Source of the DNA: Chrysoperla carnea
Taxonomy: Eukaryota > Arthropoda > Insecta > Neuroptera > Chrysopidae
Assembly (NCBI RefSeq): GCF_905475395.1
Contig: NC_058337.1
Coordinates: 135,677,960 to 135,741,959, forward strand
DNA: 64,000 nt
Direction of reading: 5' to 3'
Both the position numbers and the translations under genes were made by a program. The notes below the pieces were generated by a model, which worked only from the letters and a program-made list of their open reading frames with translations, did not search any database and was not told the DNA's origin. This document shows positions 10,301-23,400 of the stretch, piece after piece (the first letter of the stretch is position 1; every line of letters starts with the position of its first letter).

Positions 10301-13170
10301 AGACTTTGTCAAATTAATATAATAGTGTTTTGTGAGGGTTCATAAAAATATTGTCCCATACACAAAAATATTGTCAAAGTTTAAGTATATGTTAAAATAT
10401 TTTATAATCAGATTGTATGTAGTAGTTTTGTATAAATATTTAAAATCATATTAATGAATGGGTAATTGCACATTTTATGGGTGCGTATTATTAATAATAA
10501 TACCTACTAATACATTTTATATGATTATCAACCGACAACATGTTCATCGGCCGTACAATGTGTCGTAAAATGACATTCTTGTTTATTAGTGAACAGAGGT
10601 TTTTACTACGGAAAATTCATGACAAAAACAACGTACTAAAAATTATAAACAATAATCCTATAGCATAATTTTCCAGTTGTCTTTTTTGTCAGTCTTTGAA
10701 AAATTTTTGCATAAAACACCGGTCAATTTACACGAAGGTTCCCTACCATCATACTAGATATACAATATAAGACTGAGCCTCATGCTTTGTCAAAATTTCA
10801 GCTGTCAAACTATGGTCTAACAGCGGAGTTTTTTAGTAATGGAATAGCGGTTAGAGGAGTCTTTTAGTAAGCAATTTTTCATTTGTTTCTCTTCGAGTAC
10901 GGAACAATACAAATTTATTGAAAGTTTTGAAAATGCAATTCAGCGCTTGACTAAATTTGCAGTAAATTTTTTAATCAACTGTAGCTAAACTGGACTTAAA
11001 TGAAAAAAGAAACGATTATTGGAAGAATTAGCTATTGGATTACTATATTTTCAAAAAGGAAAATGAATTTTTGTAAGAGTTTTACATATATGAAGTTGGA
11101 ATATGAAGAAATATCGGATAAAATCGGTAAAAGCTTTACTATTTCTACAAAACTTGAGAGGAAAATCTTAAACTGTCACAGGTTATTATGAATAATGTAT
11201 AAAAACTAGCATTGAGTGATAAAAGCATCAAAAATACATCTGAAAATTAAATTCGTCTACAATTTAAGAATTTTCAGTTAAGAACTAGGTTTTTGTCCCG
11301 AAGCGCCTCCTATCGAAGCTATTGGTGTCTGAAAATTTGCCAATCAACATCCTATCGAACGAAAGCTATTGGTGTATTGAATAGCTAAATTTTTGTTGCT
11401 TAAATTTTTCTTCTGTCTTGTAACGAATGGTTATAGATACACCAAAAGTTAAGTAAAAAATGTTTGTTCGAAACATAAACCAACGTATTCGCTACAAGTG
11501 AGAACCGCAGTGAGTGAGCTACGCTACCTTATTTTGGAACGCTCGGTATAACAATATTATTAGAAGAATATCCCATAATGTAATTCTCCATCATATCGGA
11601 AACAAAAAACAAAAACAAACTATGGTTGTGTTCTGTATTGGTATGTAATTTTTGTTGAGAGGTAACTTTTTATCATCATTCATGCGGAAATACATTTATT
11701 GTTTGTGCGCATGATCATTTGACAATCAATTTACATAATAAACTTTGTTGGCTAGAGGGCTGGATAATGAATATATAGAGATATAATTTAAAGTTCATGA
11801 ATTATTCCTTACGTAATTGATTATACAATATTCAATTTGACTAAATTATATAAATAATATGTCTGATAGCTATAAAGTCTGTGTTTTTGTATACTGATAG
11901 TTGATGATAGATGATGAAGATCTATACTTACTCAAGCTTTGCTGAGAAACACGCTCTACGAGCACGAATAAAGACAAGTCACACGATCGTCGTTTAAGAG
12001 CGATTTTTTTTCTTAGTACGCGTTTTTAAGTTTTACAAACATGCTGCTATATTCGTACATTGTTTGTGACAACAGGCGTGTAACTGTCCATAATATATCG
12101 TAAGTATACATATACAAATTATAAACACACAGCTGCATATTTATAAGTTATTTTTTGTTTAACTTTTTAACAAGATGTGGACAAGAACTGTTTTCTTGGT
12201 ACCAAAAAATTCGTTATAAATAAAAGTTTTATCAAGTTGTATTTGAACAAAATCTGTAAACAAGTTTTGAAGATATGGTTTAAAATGGGCCAGATTTAGT
12301 CAACTGGTACATTCAACCCATGCAAAAAATTCCAATTATCATAGCAAATATATTTTTTAATTGACGGGTAAAAAAAATTGAATTTAACGATTGTCAAGGG
12401 GACGATGATTTTTAAATCTACTCAAATTTTAATTGTATTGGATTTACGCACCTACTACCTTAAGACTGGTTTTTCAGTTTGACGTTTAAAGTGAAAAATT
12501 CAGTACCATGTAATCAGTACCACGCAATTTCACCTTATGAAAAATAACGAAATTTCTCAAAAAAACGGTGAATTAAAAAAAAAGTGATACCTGAGTTTTC
12601 GTATACATTACAGGAAAATTTCCCACAAAAACCGTTATATTGAGAGAGTAGGTACATATAATGTAATGTAGTATGTTTTTAAAAACAATAAGAGAAAATG
12701 GTTACATTTTACAACAAGCAACGGTTTTGTTTTTATTGTTTATTTTGTGGCTGTAATGTTACCAACTTTTTTTTTTGTTTTGTTATCTGATTTACTTATG
12801 CATATACAGGAATTTTCCATTTAATTTTCATGAAAAACAAATATTATATTACATACAATAAACATTTATGTATTCCGTTTTTATTTAATATATTATATTG
12901 CTGTTTTTCCAATGAGTCACTCACTAGTTGTTGCAGAAAAAAGTACTAAATATTTATACTTCCAATTTACTATATTTATGGGTAGTTCGGGTAATTACGG
13001 TATTATCCTTTTGGAAAGTGATTTGTGTTTGATTTTTAATTTCCAACGATTTTTAAGTTGAAAAATTACAAAAGAAGTTTCATTTGAGTGAGTTATTTAA
13101 CCATAGTAAATTATTGAAAACAAAAAACCTCAATGTGCCCCACTAATTAAGCATGAATGAGCACGGTTGT
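7321..13170. other. Long gene-poor stretch
   Basis: About 5.8 kb of AT-rich DNA. The open frames present (8231-8455, 9374-9589, 11000-11191) have no recognisable motif, no hydrophobic leader and A/T-driven composition, so I do not call them. A TGACGTCA octamer at 10279-10286 is isolated. No RNA gene was recognised. Confidence 0.4.
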
Positions 13171-13572
13171 GGGGACACAAAACTGGATAAGTGAGGAAAC
13201 TCTTTAAGTGAGAGTAATAGCCAGAACCCGTCATTTTAAGCTACCAAAACCTCTATTAGTGAGAAACAGTCGTTTTTACCTCATGGACCTCCGTAAGTGA
13301 CACTGCTACTTATCTATACCTCTATAAGGGTATAGGCAGTTGAGCCTCTATAAGCGACAGTCCTTTTATACTTCTATAAGCGACAGTGATTTTATCATAT
13401 AACATATTTACAACATTCGTATTTGCTGTGACTTGTTATCGCTACGTACCTCTATACGAGAGAAACGCTACCCATGTACCTGCATTAGCGAGAAACTCGG
13501 ATTAGTGAGAAACCTCTATAAACGAGAATGAGACTGTGTTCTCTTGAGCTCTCGCTTATCCAGATTTGACTG
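13171..13572 (+). mobile_element. Decayed pogo/Tigger-type MITE
   Basis: The right end reads CGCTTATCCAGATTTGACTG followed by TA, matching the terminal repeat of the copies at 29999-30571 and 57155-57698. The body repeats short phrases such as CCTCTATAAGCGACAGT and GTGAGAAAC. The left end (near GGACACAAAACTGGATAAGT) has lost the clean CAGTCAAACC terminus. It is non-coding. Confidence 0.6.
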
Positions 13573-15113
13573 TATTTTTAATTTTGATGTGGAATTATGT
13601 AATAACCTGACAATATAAGACGGAAAATAAGAATAAAATTTTTCGATATCTCAATCGAGTAATCGAGTAATTTTCAAAATATCCAAAATTGAAAATTTTG
13701 TTTAATTATTTAGCTTTCAATATTTCGTAAACCAAGGCGGCAGATATTGAAAAATTTTATTCTTATTTTTCGTCTACATTTATGAAGTTATAACAAAATT
13801 CATCATAATCAAATAATTTCAACCACAAGTCTAAACTAGTCTTCGCGGTCGTACTCCCTTAATTTGGGTTAAAGTAAATATTAAAAATTATTAGTACCCT
13901 TAAAAAGTCAAAACACATACACTTTTCGAAGTAAGAAGTTATTTTGTCCAATTTTTACGTGTTCTTATATTTGAACTCGGTTTAAGTCAAGAAAATTGAA
14001 ATACAAAGATAGTGTAAAATTCTTTTGTTTAAAAATAATTGAATATAAGCGTCACGACGCCAAATAATTTTATTACCAGCATTGTGTTTCCATAAATTAT
14101 AATTTTTTTTTACGTGAGTTTTGTATGTATTTCATGTGCTATCAACAAAATTTATTACACCAATTTTAATACTTTCAGTGACACAATTGTGAATTATATA
14201 AAAATGACAAAAATGGTAATAAATTTGTATATAAATCGGTAATAAATAAAACATTTTCTATTTTACCCAAAAAAATCTGTATTTTTATCGTCAAAAAAAT
14301 ACTGTATTTTTTGAGTTTTATAATCGTGTTTTATGCGGACGCGGAAAAGATATAAAACAATATTGATTCTTTTGTCCTTATAGTTGCAGGCAACAGAATT
14401 TCTTGATCTTTTGTTTCTTAAGGTAGTACGAGCGCCAAGGCAAGTTAAGACTTGTGGTTGTAATTATTTGTACCTTCTAACTAGAGTCGTAGAATCAAAG
14501 AGTTTATACAACTAGAGAACGTCAGGGCACAAAACTTGCGATATGATAAAGGAGAGAGAAGACTGCCAGTGAGTTCTACATCTACAGACTAGCAGATCTC
14601 TCGCGTTCTCTATGTATATAAAGTTTTTGCGTAGAACATCCTTTATAACCATCATAAATAATTTTGCTCTGCGTAAATTTAAAAACTGATTGGTGAATAT
14701 AAGGTGGAATAGTTATAATTTTTTCGCATGTGTATTTATAGCTAACATAACGCTCAATTGTCAACGCTCTGTTGAAGGTTTATTTATTTGTTTTCATATC
14801 CTATGGTTAGAGTAAAAGTATATATTTACGTATCCATTACGCTATGAACAACAACGGCTTAACAATGTTAGACAATTACAGTAATTCTAAAACATTTCTA
14901 TGAAGATCTGTGCAATTTAACTTGAATTACTTTGGCTTCAGAACAGACAAAGATATGAATGTACTAGCTAAAAAAATTAGAAATAATTCTTATCTTTTTG
15001 AAACGTCAAAATGTTCATACTCCTTATTTAATAAAATCTGACAATACAAGATCTTTAAAATGTAATGCAATTAACCTATAATACTAAATTGGATATAATT
15101 GTTATCAGAAAAC
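13573..15113. other. Intergenic, no gene seen
   Basis: AT-rich sequence. A 60-codon minus-strand open frame (14582-14764) has no supporting feature. Nothing else was recognised. Confidence 0.45.
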
Positions 15114-15580
15114 TAACAAGTGAAAGTAAACAATTGACTGAGTTAATTGTTGAAATACCATGTAAGTAAAGTAAGATAGCCAATCTTAGATAGCCAGGCA
15201 TACATATAATTTATACTGATATTTCTATATAATACATACTATATAATTTGCGCATGTTTACGACAAAACTTTCAAACAAAAGTTGTTTAGTTTTTAATAA
15301 GGAACATTTTTTATATTTAAACTTTTGTTCTATCTCTAACGGTTTACAAGATAGATCCTACGGATCTAAGACCCAATTGACTTATGTTGGTTCTGTAAAA
15401 ATTTCAGCCTGATATCTTTTTTCGTTATTGAGTTACGTGTTGTCAGACAGACGGACAGAAGGCAACTGTAAATGGACTAATTTGGTGACTTTATGAACAC
15501 CAATATCAAAATTTTGTTCGTAGCAATATAACTAAACTTCGTTTACCTTGATATATTTCATATATACATGGTATAAAAAT
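15114..15580 (+). mobile_element. Dispersed family A, copy 1
   Basis: It starts with AACAAGTGAAAGTAAACAAT and TGACTGAGTTAATTGTTGAA and ends with CTTGATATATTTCATATATA, CATGGTATAAA. Internal landmarks are GGTTTACAAGATAGATCCTA, AGACCCAATTGAC and TTTATGAACACC. No open frame spans it, so it is non-autonomous. Confidence 0.7.
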
Positions 15581-16229
15581 ATTTGCAATTTTAATCTTTC
15601 GTAGTTTCATTGACATTGAATTTGACAAATCGCTGTCCGAAGCGCAGCGAGAAATTGCCTGATCTAACAGCCCAGTAACCTAGGTATTACTGCATTGGCT
15701 TAAAAAACAGTGTATGAGAGTGATTGATTGTTTGACAGCCACTGATTAAATGTGGTATAGATAAGGTTCTAAGGTAGGTAGGTAGGTAACTAGATATATT
15801 TTGTAGAATGAGGTGTATCATATCATATCATACAGTCAGTCATACACTCTCGTACTGCGTCCGTACTCATAGTTGAGTAAGATAATATGTCATCGTTAGA
15901 TTTGAATGAGTGCTTTATCTAATAACGGTGTTTTAGAGTCATTCAAACGGGAGTTTTACAATTTTATATACATGTATACCTACCTAGTACACACTACACT
16001 ACCTACTTCATGGGTAGCAAATAATATTATTATTTTATACATTCATAGCTCTATATATGTATGTATCTACCTGTATATACATGTATGTATATATTATATA
16101 ATATACTGTATAATATATGGAGTGTTAGTAAACGAGAGTAAATTAAGAGAACAAACATTTTTGGTGAATAAAAATCAATCGTCTATTTCACCAAAAATAC
16201 GATCAATGTTTTAAGAAAAAGTCTGTCAA
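15581..16229. other. Intergenic, simple-sequence rich
   Basis: It contains (GGTA)n-like sequence near 15774-15788, repeated ATCATATCAT near 15820, and a TATA/TGTA-rich block at 16040-16120. The 102-codon open frame at 15906-16214 is largely a translation of that simple sequence and is rejected. Confidence 0.5.
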
Positions 16230-16620
16230 CTTGGTAGCCAAGCACAAGACTGTCGGACACAAGCATCACTAGGTTTTCAGGATTTTCTTTTGCGAACTGC
16301 AAGCTGCTCCTGGAACAGGAAATTTAATGGAGACAGATATGGTTAGAGTACAATTGTAGGTGTTCGTACTTCCCAAAGGCTTTTATAAGCTGGGGACTAT
16401 TAAAGAACACTATCACAAAGGGGATAAAGAGGAAACGATGTATCATCTTTTCCGACACTGTATAGCTCTTGCCAACAAGTGACTCTTTGAAGGACTCTTT
16501 TGAGTCAACCTTTATTTCACGACCTCTCCGATCTGTGCCCGGTGATGACAAAGCACTGTCGCTGTTCTTACACTGCTCCAAATTGTTCATGTAATAGTGG
16601 CTGGAAATGGGCCAACCCAC
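16230..16620 (+). pseudogene. Non-LTR retroelement 3' fragment (zinc-knuckle region), degenerate
   Basis: On the plus strand, about 16404-16467 reads YHKGDKEETMYHLFRHCIAL, resembling the C-terminal C-C-H-C segment after RNase H in I/R1/Jockey-type elements. Further on, after frameshifts, about 16547-16594 reads DDKALSLFLHCSKLFM, which aligns with GVKALLLVLNSSKWLS in the fragment at 29035-29525. Both also share an upstream block (GCGAACTGCAAGCTGCTCCT here). Stops and frameshifts make it a pseudogene. The minus-strand open frame at 16324-16620 is its shadow. Confidence 0.6.
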
Positions 16621-18170
16621 TTTTCGATATTACAAAGGAGACTATGTTCTAAGAGTGTCTCAATTCAGGACTGCTATTCTATATTCATTTCTGGTTGCCT
16701 TTCTCATCTGGTAACCAAGCTGGACAGCCATTGCCCAGCATTTGAGAACTCCTTTTAGATCTCACACTTAGAATGTAAAAATTTCTTGCTGCAGCAATCA
16801 GAATTATCCAACGATTGTCAGGTCTCTTCCCTAGGATCCTTATAGATCTCACTCAGCTCAAGCTTATCGAATTGTATCATCGACATAGTAGTGTATATTC
16901 AGTTCAATGAGTCAGATTAAGAAGTCCATCTGGGATATCCAATTTAATGAGCCAGCCTAAGCAGTCCACCTGCCATCAGAAATGATGGATCATTGGAAGT
17001 GAGTCGAATTTATTACACAAAATGTGTTTCACTCTGGCTAACCTAGCAATTGTACCCAGCTAGATGTTTTGGATATTGAACGGAGAAAGAAGACAATTAT
17101 ATATTTGTTTTAACTAATTTGGAATATTTTCTCTTTTTTCGCACTGTTTTTTGCGCTATCAGTATAGCTAATTTTCCAATTCATACTCCAAGTTTACTTT
17201 AAAATGTTGCATCAAGCGCCAGGGAAATTTTACAAAGCATATGAATACTAAAAACTAACAATAAAATAGCGAGTAGTATTCTTAACGGTCTTCTAGATTG
17301 GCTACGGGAATATTTTAAGTTAGCGGTTGCCGTGTTCGTTTTAGAACAGTTGAAATTATCTCATTTAGTCTTTTTCCAAAAACGCCATGAACTTTTTCTT
17401 CTTGATTTTTGAATGTTTTGTTTATTTCCGGTGTCAATTCCTTTACTTATCTTGATTTATTGTCCGCTTAGTATGTTCCACACTTTTGGCACACTCTATA
17501 AAAATTAAATGATACGTATATTATGTAACTAAAGGCACACTTGTGTGTGCAAACATCATAACATTCCACATGCGTGAGTTGCCATTGCCAGTTAACCCAC
17601 AGTTATCTGCCAACCTCTACCCGTATAAGTTGTGTTATGATACACTAATATTGCTTGTTGTCCAACTAGCTACCATTAGTGGGTAGATTAGGTAGGTAGT
17701 ACGCAAAAATGTTTTAATATTACGGAAGGATAAAAATATTTTAACACGAATTCTAAAAATACGTCCCTCAATTCTAAATTAATGAGATAGATGTACTTGT
17801 ATTCATAAAAAATAATGTGGGTGGGTCATTTTAATTTAAAATGGTCCATATCTTTTTTGGGTTAAAAATTTGAAGTGAATTAGTAATTGCAAAAAAACTA
17901 GTCTTAAGAAGAATTTTACTCTATAGACATATAAATTTTCGTGACGATGAAAAAGTCATGAGTTGAAAAATTGATGAAAAAACACCGATGGAAAATACAA
18001 GTGAAAAAAGAAAACCTGATATCTACTAGAATTGTCTGTTTACAATAAGTCTTAAAAAATTGAAAATTATGCAGCATAAAGTCTCAATGAAAAATAATCA
18101 AAAATTAAGACTATATACTTTAGTGGAGGGGATACGGAAAGAATTGTGCGTACAAAAATAATATTGTAAA
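16621..18170. other. Intergenic, no gene seen
   Basis: The first ~400 bp are less AT-rich than the surroundings and may be more retroelement-derived sequence, but I cannot align them. The rest is ordinary AT-rich DNA with no credible open frame. Confidence 0.4.
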
Positions 18171-18248
18171 GTATTGTGGTTGTAACAGAAACAACTATAG
18201 TTGAAGTATTGTGGTTGTAACAGAAACAATTATAGTTGAAGTATTGTA
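18171..18248 (+). repeat. 35-bp tandem repeat, about 2.2 copies
   Basis: GTATTGTGGTTGTAACAGAA starts at 18171 and 18206, with a third truncated start at 18241. The two full units differ at about one position (AACAACTATAG versus AACAATTATAG). An 85-codon minus-strand open frame runs across it and is not supported. Confidence 0.9.
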
Positions 18249-18542
18249 AACAACTGATCACTAAATGAGTATTGTGTGCGTGAAGCCTCCGTTGGTTTAG
18301 TATTAGACAAAAAATATACGTCATTTCACTACAGACTCATAAACTCTTACCATACATATAATCAAAATCCTTAAAAATGAAATAAGAATGCTTCAGTGTA
18401 TTTTCTCCTTCGATGTATGAATAATTCGTGATGATTAGACACCATATATTCTTTCAAACAGATTTCGGTTTTCAGAATAAAAGCTTTGCTTCCCTCTAAA
18501 TATCATAGAAATATTTAAGCTAACATCCATAAAGGAATATTC

Positions 18543-19185
18543 ACAAGTGAAAACAAACAATTGACTGAGTAAATTGTTGAAATACTATGTGTAGACAGTG
18601 TTGATTACGCAATCGTTTGTTCTTTACGTCATGCAAGTAAAGAAAGATAGCCAATCTTGCGCACAATGTAATTAGAGTGTCTTTCTTTTTAATTCCTCAG
18701 CGGATTTATTATATACTATTACTAACAAAGAAAAACATAGTATAAATTTAAAATATATACTATATGTACGTACTATATTATGTTTCTAACCTAATTTGTG
18801 CCCTAATGGGTAAACGGTGATGTTTACAAGATGGATCCTACGGACCTAAGACCCAATTATTTTATATTGCTCATGTACGCTCATGTACGCCCGTGAGGAC
18901 GCAAAATAGGACAAAACTTTGGTACACATTTTCTCCAAAACTGTTAATGATAGTGAGATGAAAATTTGCAGGTAGCTTCAAGTAGTGGTCTTGCGAAACA
19001 TTCTCGAAAAATGAAAAGAAATTTTTGAAAATACCTACGAAAACCAAATAAATGGTGACCAGGACGTCATAATTTTGTTGGTTTTCAAAATAATTTATTA
19101 AAAATAATGGGAGAACTGACATGCTAGACTTTCTACACAGAGTATTCCAACAACTTACTCAGTTAATTGTTGGTTTTCATTTGGT
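18543..19185 (+). mobile_element. Dispersed family A, copy 2, with terminal inverted repeats
   Basis: The left end, CAAGTGAAAACAAACAATTG then ACTGAGTAAATTGTTG, is mirrored at the right end by CCAACAACTTACTCAGTTAA then TTGTTGGTTTTCATTTG. Termini are therefore inverted over roughly 40 bp, which suggests this copy is closest to full length (~640 bp). The inside carries the same landmarks as the other family A copies plus GAAAATTTGCAGGTAGCTTC. There is no transposase, so it would be MITE-like. Confidence 0.65.
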
Positions 19186-20008
19186 TTTAGTAATTTCAAG
19201 TTATAAATTTGTAGAATTTGTTGATCTTTGATCTTAAAATGTGTCAAAATATTGCATTTGTATGTTTATTTTTGTAAGTGTTTCACATCGTTGTCATTAA
19301 ATTACATTGCATTTTATTTTTTACTCGACTGAGTGGTGATGAACTTGACACAGGTCACACTTTGTAATCCCAGCATGCATATAAAACGCTACAAGATATG
19401 TTTGACTGACATCATTATTTTGATTTCATATTTTATAAAGATGTTGAATAAATGATAAAGAAATTTAAATCAATTTTATTATTATAAATGTAGGTAATCA
19501 TTTTTTTGACATATCTAATTAAAAATCTTGACTTGTGGAGTGTAGAATCTCAAAACTTAACAGCTGTATACAATTATTGTGTTTACTTATGTCAATCAAA
19601 AATATTATATACGCACATATAAAGTATGTAGTTCAAGAGGGTAATGCTTGAAAACGTGAGTAACGGGAACGTTCTTATTCTAGACGAAGAAACGAAACAC
19701 TAAAAAATGTTCACAGTTCGAAAAATTTGATCAGTAAGTTGGATTTGAAAGCGGTTTTCTTCAGTCGATTCGTTCGACCGTCAGGAAATTTTGTGACCTA
19801 AATTGATTTATAAGAACTTAAAAATATGCAATTTGCACAAGTAATTAATATGCATTTTAAATTGACCGTAAATATACTAATTTCATAATTCGATTAATTG
19901 TGATGAACTTGATTTCAAACTTGTTATTCGGAGGTTTTTGGGATCGCTAAATGTGAATATTGTGATAGAATAGATCTCAGAGGTACCTGGTGCCCAGGAT
20001 AAACGGTA
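19186..20008. other. Intergenic, no gene seen
   Basis: AT-rich until about 19900, then more balanced composition leading into the foldback at 20009. No open frame was supported. Confidence 0.45.
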
Positions 20009-20231
20009 TTCCCGTCGCCTCTTGAAGTTTTCGAGAAATTCGTCATATAATCAGTGTTAACTCGTTACTCCGGGGTTTCGGACGACAGAATTTGTCTTCG
20101 AGTTATCTGGGGCGCAGGATGAACGGTATCGGCCGCGATTTTCGTATTCAGCGGCCCCGAAAATCTCCGAGTAACGAGTTTGAACTGATTATATAACTAA
20201 TTTCTCGAAAACTTCAAGAGGCGGCGGGAAA
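20009..20231. repeat. Foldback with ~70-bp arms and G/C-richer core
   Basis: The left arm (about 20009-20080; CGCCTCTTGAAGTTTTCGAG, TAACTCGTTACTCCGGGGTT) is the imperfect reverse complement of the right arm (about 20157-20231; CCGAGTAACGAGTTTGAACT, CTCGAAAACTTCAAGAGGCG). The ~75-bp centre contains GGGGCGCAGGATGAACGGTA, which echoes TGCCCAGGATAAACGGTA just outside the left arm (19990-20008). The composition stands out from the AT-rich surroundings. Confidence 0.8.
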
Positions 20232-21516
20232 TCGTTTATTATAACCGACAAATTATTCGAGTACGGAACCCTAAACTCGCACGTGCAATTGTCAATTTTA
20301 CGTTAGGTGCAAAAAAAAAACAATCCAACCGTTTGCGTTTGAAGTTGTCTCATATTTTTTATAAAATAGCAATCAAAAACATGTCAGAGAAAAAAAAATT
20401 TGTTTAATTCATTTCATGGCAACATTAAACTTTGTTTATTATTAAAATGTTGATCCGTATGACGTCACTACATACAAAAATACAAACATTTATCTTGATA
20501 TAATTCATTTCCTGTGTCACAAAAAAAATCATTTAAACACGATCTGAGTATAATATACCTTACCACAGTAGTAAACGTGCTCTGTTGAATTTATTTGCTT
20601 CTATTTTTTTTCTCCTGTGAATGCAAAACGTAAAGTTTTTTTTTTTTTTTTAAAGAGTCAGTCACTGCTCATTAGAATACAGTGGCGTATCGCTATTTTT
20701 TTTTTTGAATATCTTGGCGTATCGCAATGTTTTTGGAAGGAAATTCATTAAAAACGCAATTTTTATAAGGTATTAACAACTGACTCCTCTTATAATCGCA
20801 ATTAACGTGGAACCCTATTTTCAATCGGAAACCCTATCGGAACCCTATTTTCAAAATCGGTTCATACAGCTTTAAGTTTGGCGTGGATACGTCTATTTAT
20901 CTGAGGGTATTTTAGATATATCTGAAATGAACCTTTTATGAGGTCACCCAGCTGATCATTTTCATTGAATAAAAAGGTTATAGAACGATTATCGAATTAA
21001 TTATCGTTTATTTATTTATTTGGTAAAAACTTTGTATTTTTGTGTTGAAAGCGTGCTTTTGATAGCTGATTCCTTTCGTTATTTGAAAAGATTGCTCTCT
21101 TGTGTTGTTGATATTTGTAATTTTTTGATTTTGATTTTTGATTTTTGCTTGTAAAATGGATTGAACGGATTATTCTTAATAGCATTGTTATCGAAATTTC
21201 CAGTTTAGCCATTCAAATTTCTTTTTACTTTCTTGTTCTGCCCATTCAGCTTCACAACAATATTTATTCGCAAGCATTTTATCTGATTTTTAAAAGCAAA
21301 CCAAAAATAACACATCCAAAAATAACCAACCTTACTTAATTATTTGTAGGTAATCACTATAAATAACATATAATTAACAACCATAGTTATGGCAAAACAT
21401 GAGGTCTGTATAACATTCTATATCTATCACATGACCCTGTAAACAGGTTCCATTTAAAATCGGTAGATGGCATCTTCCTTCGCAGGATTGTCGAATAAGA
21501 TACTTCTTTTTAAAGC
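20232..21516. other. Intergenic with small repeat relics
   Basis: Relics of the 'GAACCCTA' / 'ATCGGTTCA' end of family F occur near 20262 and 20810-20870, the latter with a short duplicated GAAACCCTAT/GGAACCCTATTTTCA. A T-run lies at about 20636-20652 and TTGATTTTTGATTTTTG near 21130. Open frames at 21012-21339 are shadows of A/T-rich sequence. Confidence 0.4.
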
Positions 21517-21666
21517 CACCAACAGATGGATTTAGTGCCCATTAATTGTCGATATAGTAGATCTCCTACTTAACGATTTCGTTCGTTTATGCACCAACAG
21601 ATGGCATACGTGAACGCTAATTGTCGATGTAGTATATCTCATACTTACCGAGTTATTTTACTAATG
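21517..21666 (+). repeat. 75-bp tandem repeat, two copies
   Basis: CACCAACAGATGG begins at 21517 and 21592. Both units continue with TAATTGTCGAT(A/G)TAGTA and ATCTC(C/A)TACTTA at matching offsets. A further degenerate start appears near 21667, and a solo relative lies at about 58350-58410 (CACCAACAGATGACATTCGT). Confidence 0.8.
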
Positions 21667-22489
21667 CAAAGACTGCAGATGAGGCTTGTGCATGAGTTCC
21701 TGTTTACGAAATTGCAAACGAAAACATAGACGTATTCTCGTTAAAATAAAATCAAATTGATGCATTGGTTTATTTTAGTTAAGAGGTACAATTACGGCTT
21801 GTCTTCCATCGTTTATGGTAAGTTCACAATTTGATGGCTTACCGAATATTCCAGGTACGCCATTGCCAGGATACGTATGTTTTAGCGCTGTTGAAGTCAA
21901 TACAAAAGTCTTTTGAAAATATATAGTCTACACGTCATATATCTAGCAAAAAAAAAACGTACGACTGAAAATCGACGGATGGACACACTGACAATGTTAT
22001 GTTGTATAAACACTCATGTGAATTTTAATAATACTCTCAGTAGGTAGTTAGTACTTGATAAGTCATGAATGAAATTGGACAAAAGTTATTTTGTACTAGC
22101 CATGTTTGTTTGGATATTAATTCACTTCATCCATCGACTTAATGTCTAACGATTCGACTCTCTTACTATTTTCAAGGAATAAAAACTACAAATCATTTTT
22201 GGTTTTAAAACGTTAGTTTTCAATTGCAACGTTTGTTTAGTCAATTGCCTATGTGACTAAAGATAGTATGCTTGCAATGAAATGTTTATACCTATATAGA
22301 TTTGTTGGAGTCACGACGATGTTAATAGGAGTATTTTGAAGTATTTTGTTTGTGTCTGTTTTGAAGTATAAGTTTGTATAGTTACAAAAAGCAATCTTTT
22401 ACCCATGACTTTGCTCGTGAGTAGAAGACATGTTTCGTTAAGAATATGGTTAATCGTTAAAGTAATGGAAAGATTTGAAAGGTATGAGC
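21667..22489. other. Intergenic, no gene seen
   Basis: AT-rich stretch with no supported open frame or shared repeat. Confidence 0.45.
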
Positions 22490-23400
22490 AAAAACTAGTG
22501 GGATTACATGTTTGGTTTATAAAATTTGGGTGTGATAGAGCAAAATCAAATTAAGTAGATTTTGATGCCGTAATAGAGTATAAAAAATCAATTTTTTTGA
22601 TATTTTGGCCAAATTTTATCCAATTTGAATGAATTTTTTTTTCAAACTAACTAATTTATGGTCATATTTTCCATTTTTCATGTTAGTTATTCGCTAATAT
22701 TAACCCTTGTAAAAAATGTCGAACCCATGATGATGTATTTATGAAATTTAGTGAATATATGTTTAATTTGATGAAAAATTTGAAAAATATGACGCAAAAT
22801 TAGTAGGATTACACGTTTGGTTGATAAAAATCGGATAAAATTTGGGTGTGATAGAGTAAAATCAAATTTTTTGGATTTTGATGACGCCATGGAGTATAAA
22901 AAATCATGTTTTTCTGATATTTTGGCCAAATTTTATCCAATTTGAATGAATTTTTTTTGAAACCTACTAATTTAAGGCCATATTTTACATTTTTTATGTT
23001 AGTTGTTCGCTAATATGAAGCCTTCTCCAAAATGTGGAATCCATGATAGTGTATTTGTGAAATTTGTTGAAGATATGTTAAATTTGATTGAAGATTTGAA
23101 AAATATGACCCAAAATTAGTGGGATTACACGTTTAATTTATAAAAATTGGATAAAATTTGGGTGTGATAGAGCAAAATCAAATTTTTTGGATTTTGATGA
23201 CGTCGCGTCATAGAGTATAAAAAATCAATTTTTTTTATATTTTGGCCAAATTTTATCCAATTTGAATGAATTTTTTTTGAAACCTACTAATTAAGGGTCA
23301 TATTTTTCATTTCTCATGTTAGTTATTCGCTAATATTTATCCTTGTACAAAATATCGAACCCATGGTAGTATTTATGAAATTTGTTGAAGATACGTCAAA
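22490..23400 (+). repeat. Satellite-like family B, three forward units
   Basis: Unit starts (AGTGGGATTACATGTTTGG and variants) fall at about 22496, 22798 and 23115, so units are ~300-317 bp. Each carries GTGATAGAGCAAAATCAAAT, GAGTATAAAAAATCA, TTTTGGCCAAATTTTATCCA and GTTAGTTATTCGCTAATAT. The open frame at 22687-22929 on the minus strand is repeat-derived. Confidence 0.85.

Noticed and set aside
15906..16214. 102-codon plus-strand frame with hydrophobic run
   Set aside because: The run YIHSSIYVCIYLYIHVCIYY is a translation of TATA/TGTA simple sequence.
18171..18248. Regular repeats as a CRISPR array
   Set aside because: Units are directly adjacent with no unique spacers, and the window is eukaryotic.
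19380..19395. GCATATAAAACGC as a core promoter
   Set aside because: A TATA box without an initiator or a following exon. Such matches are expected by chance in AT-rich DNA.
22687..22929. 80-codon minus-strand frame
   Set aside because: Lies wholly inside the AT-rich family B satellite.
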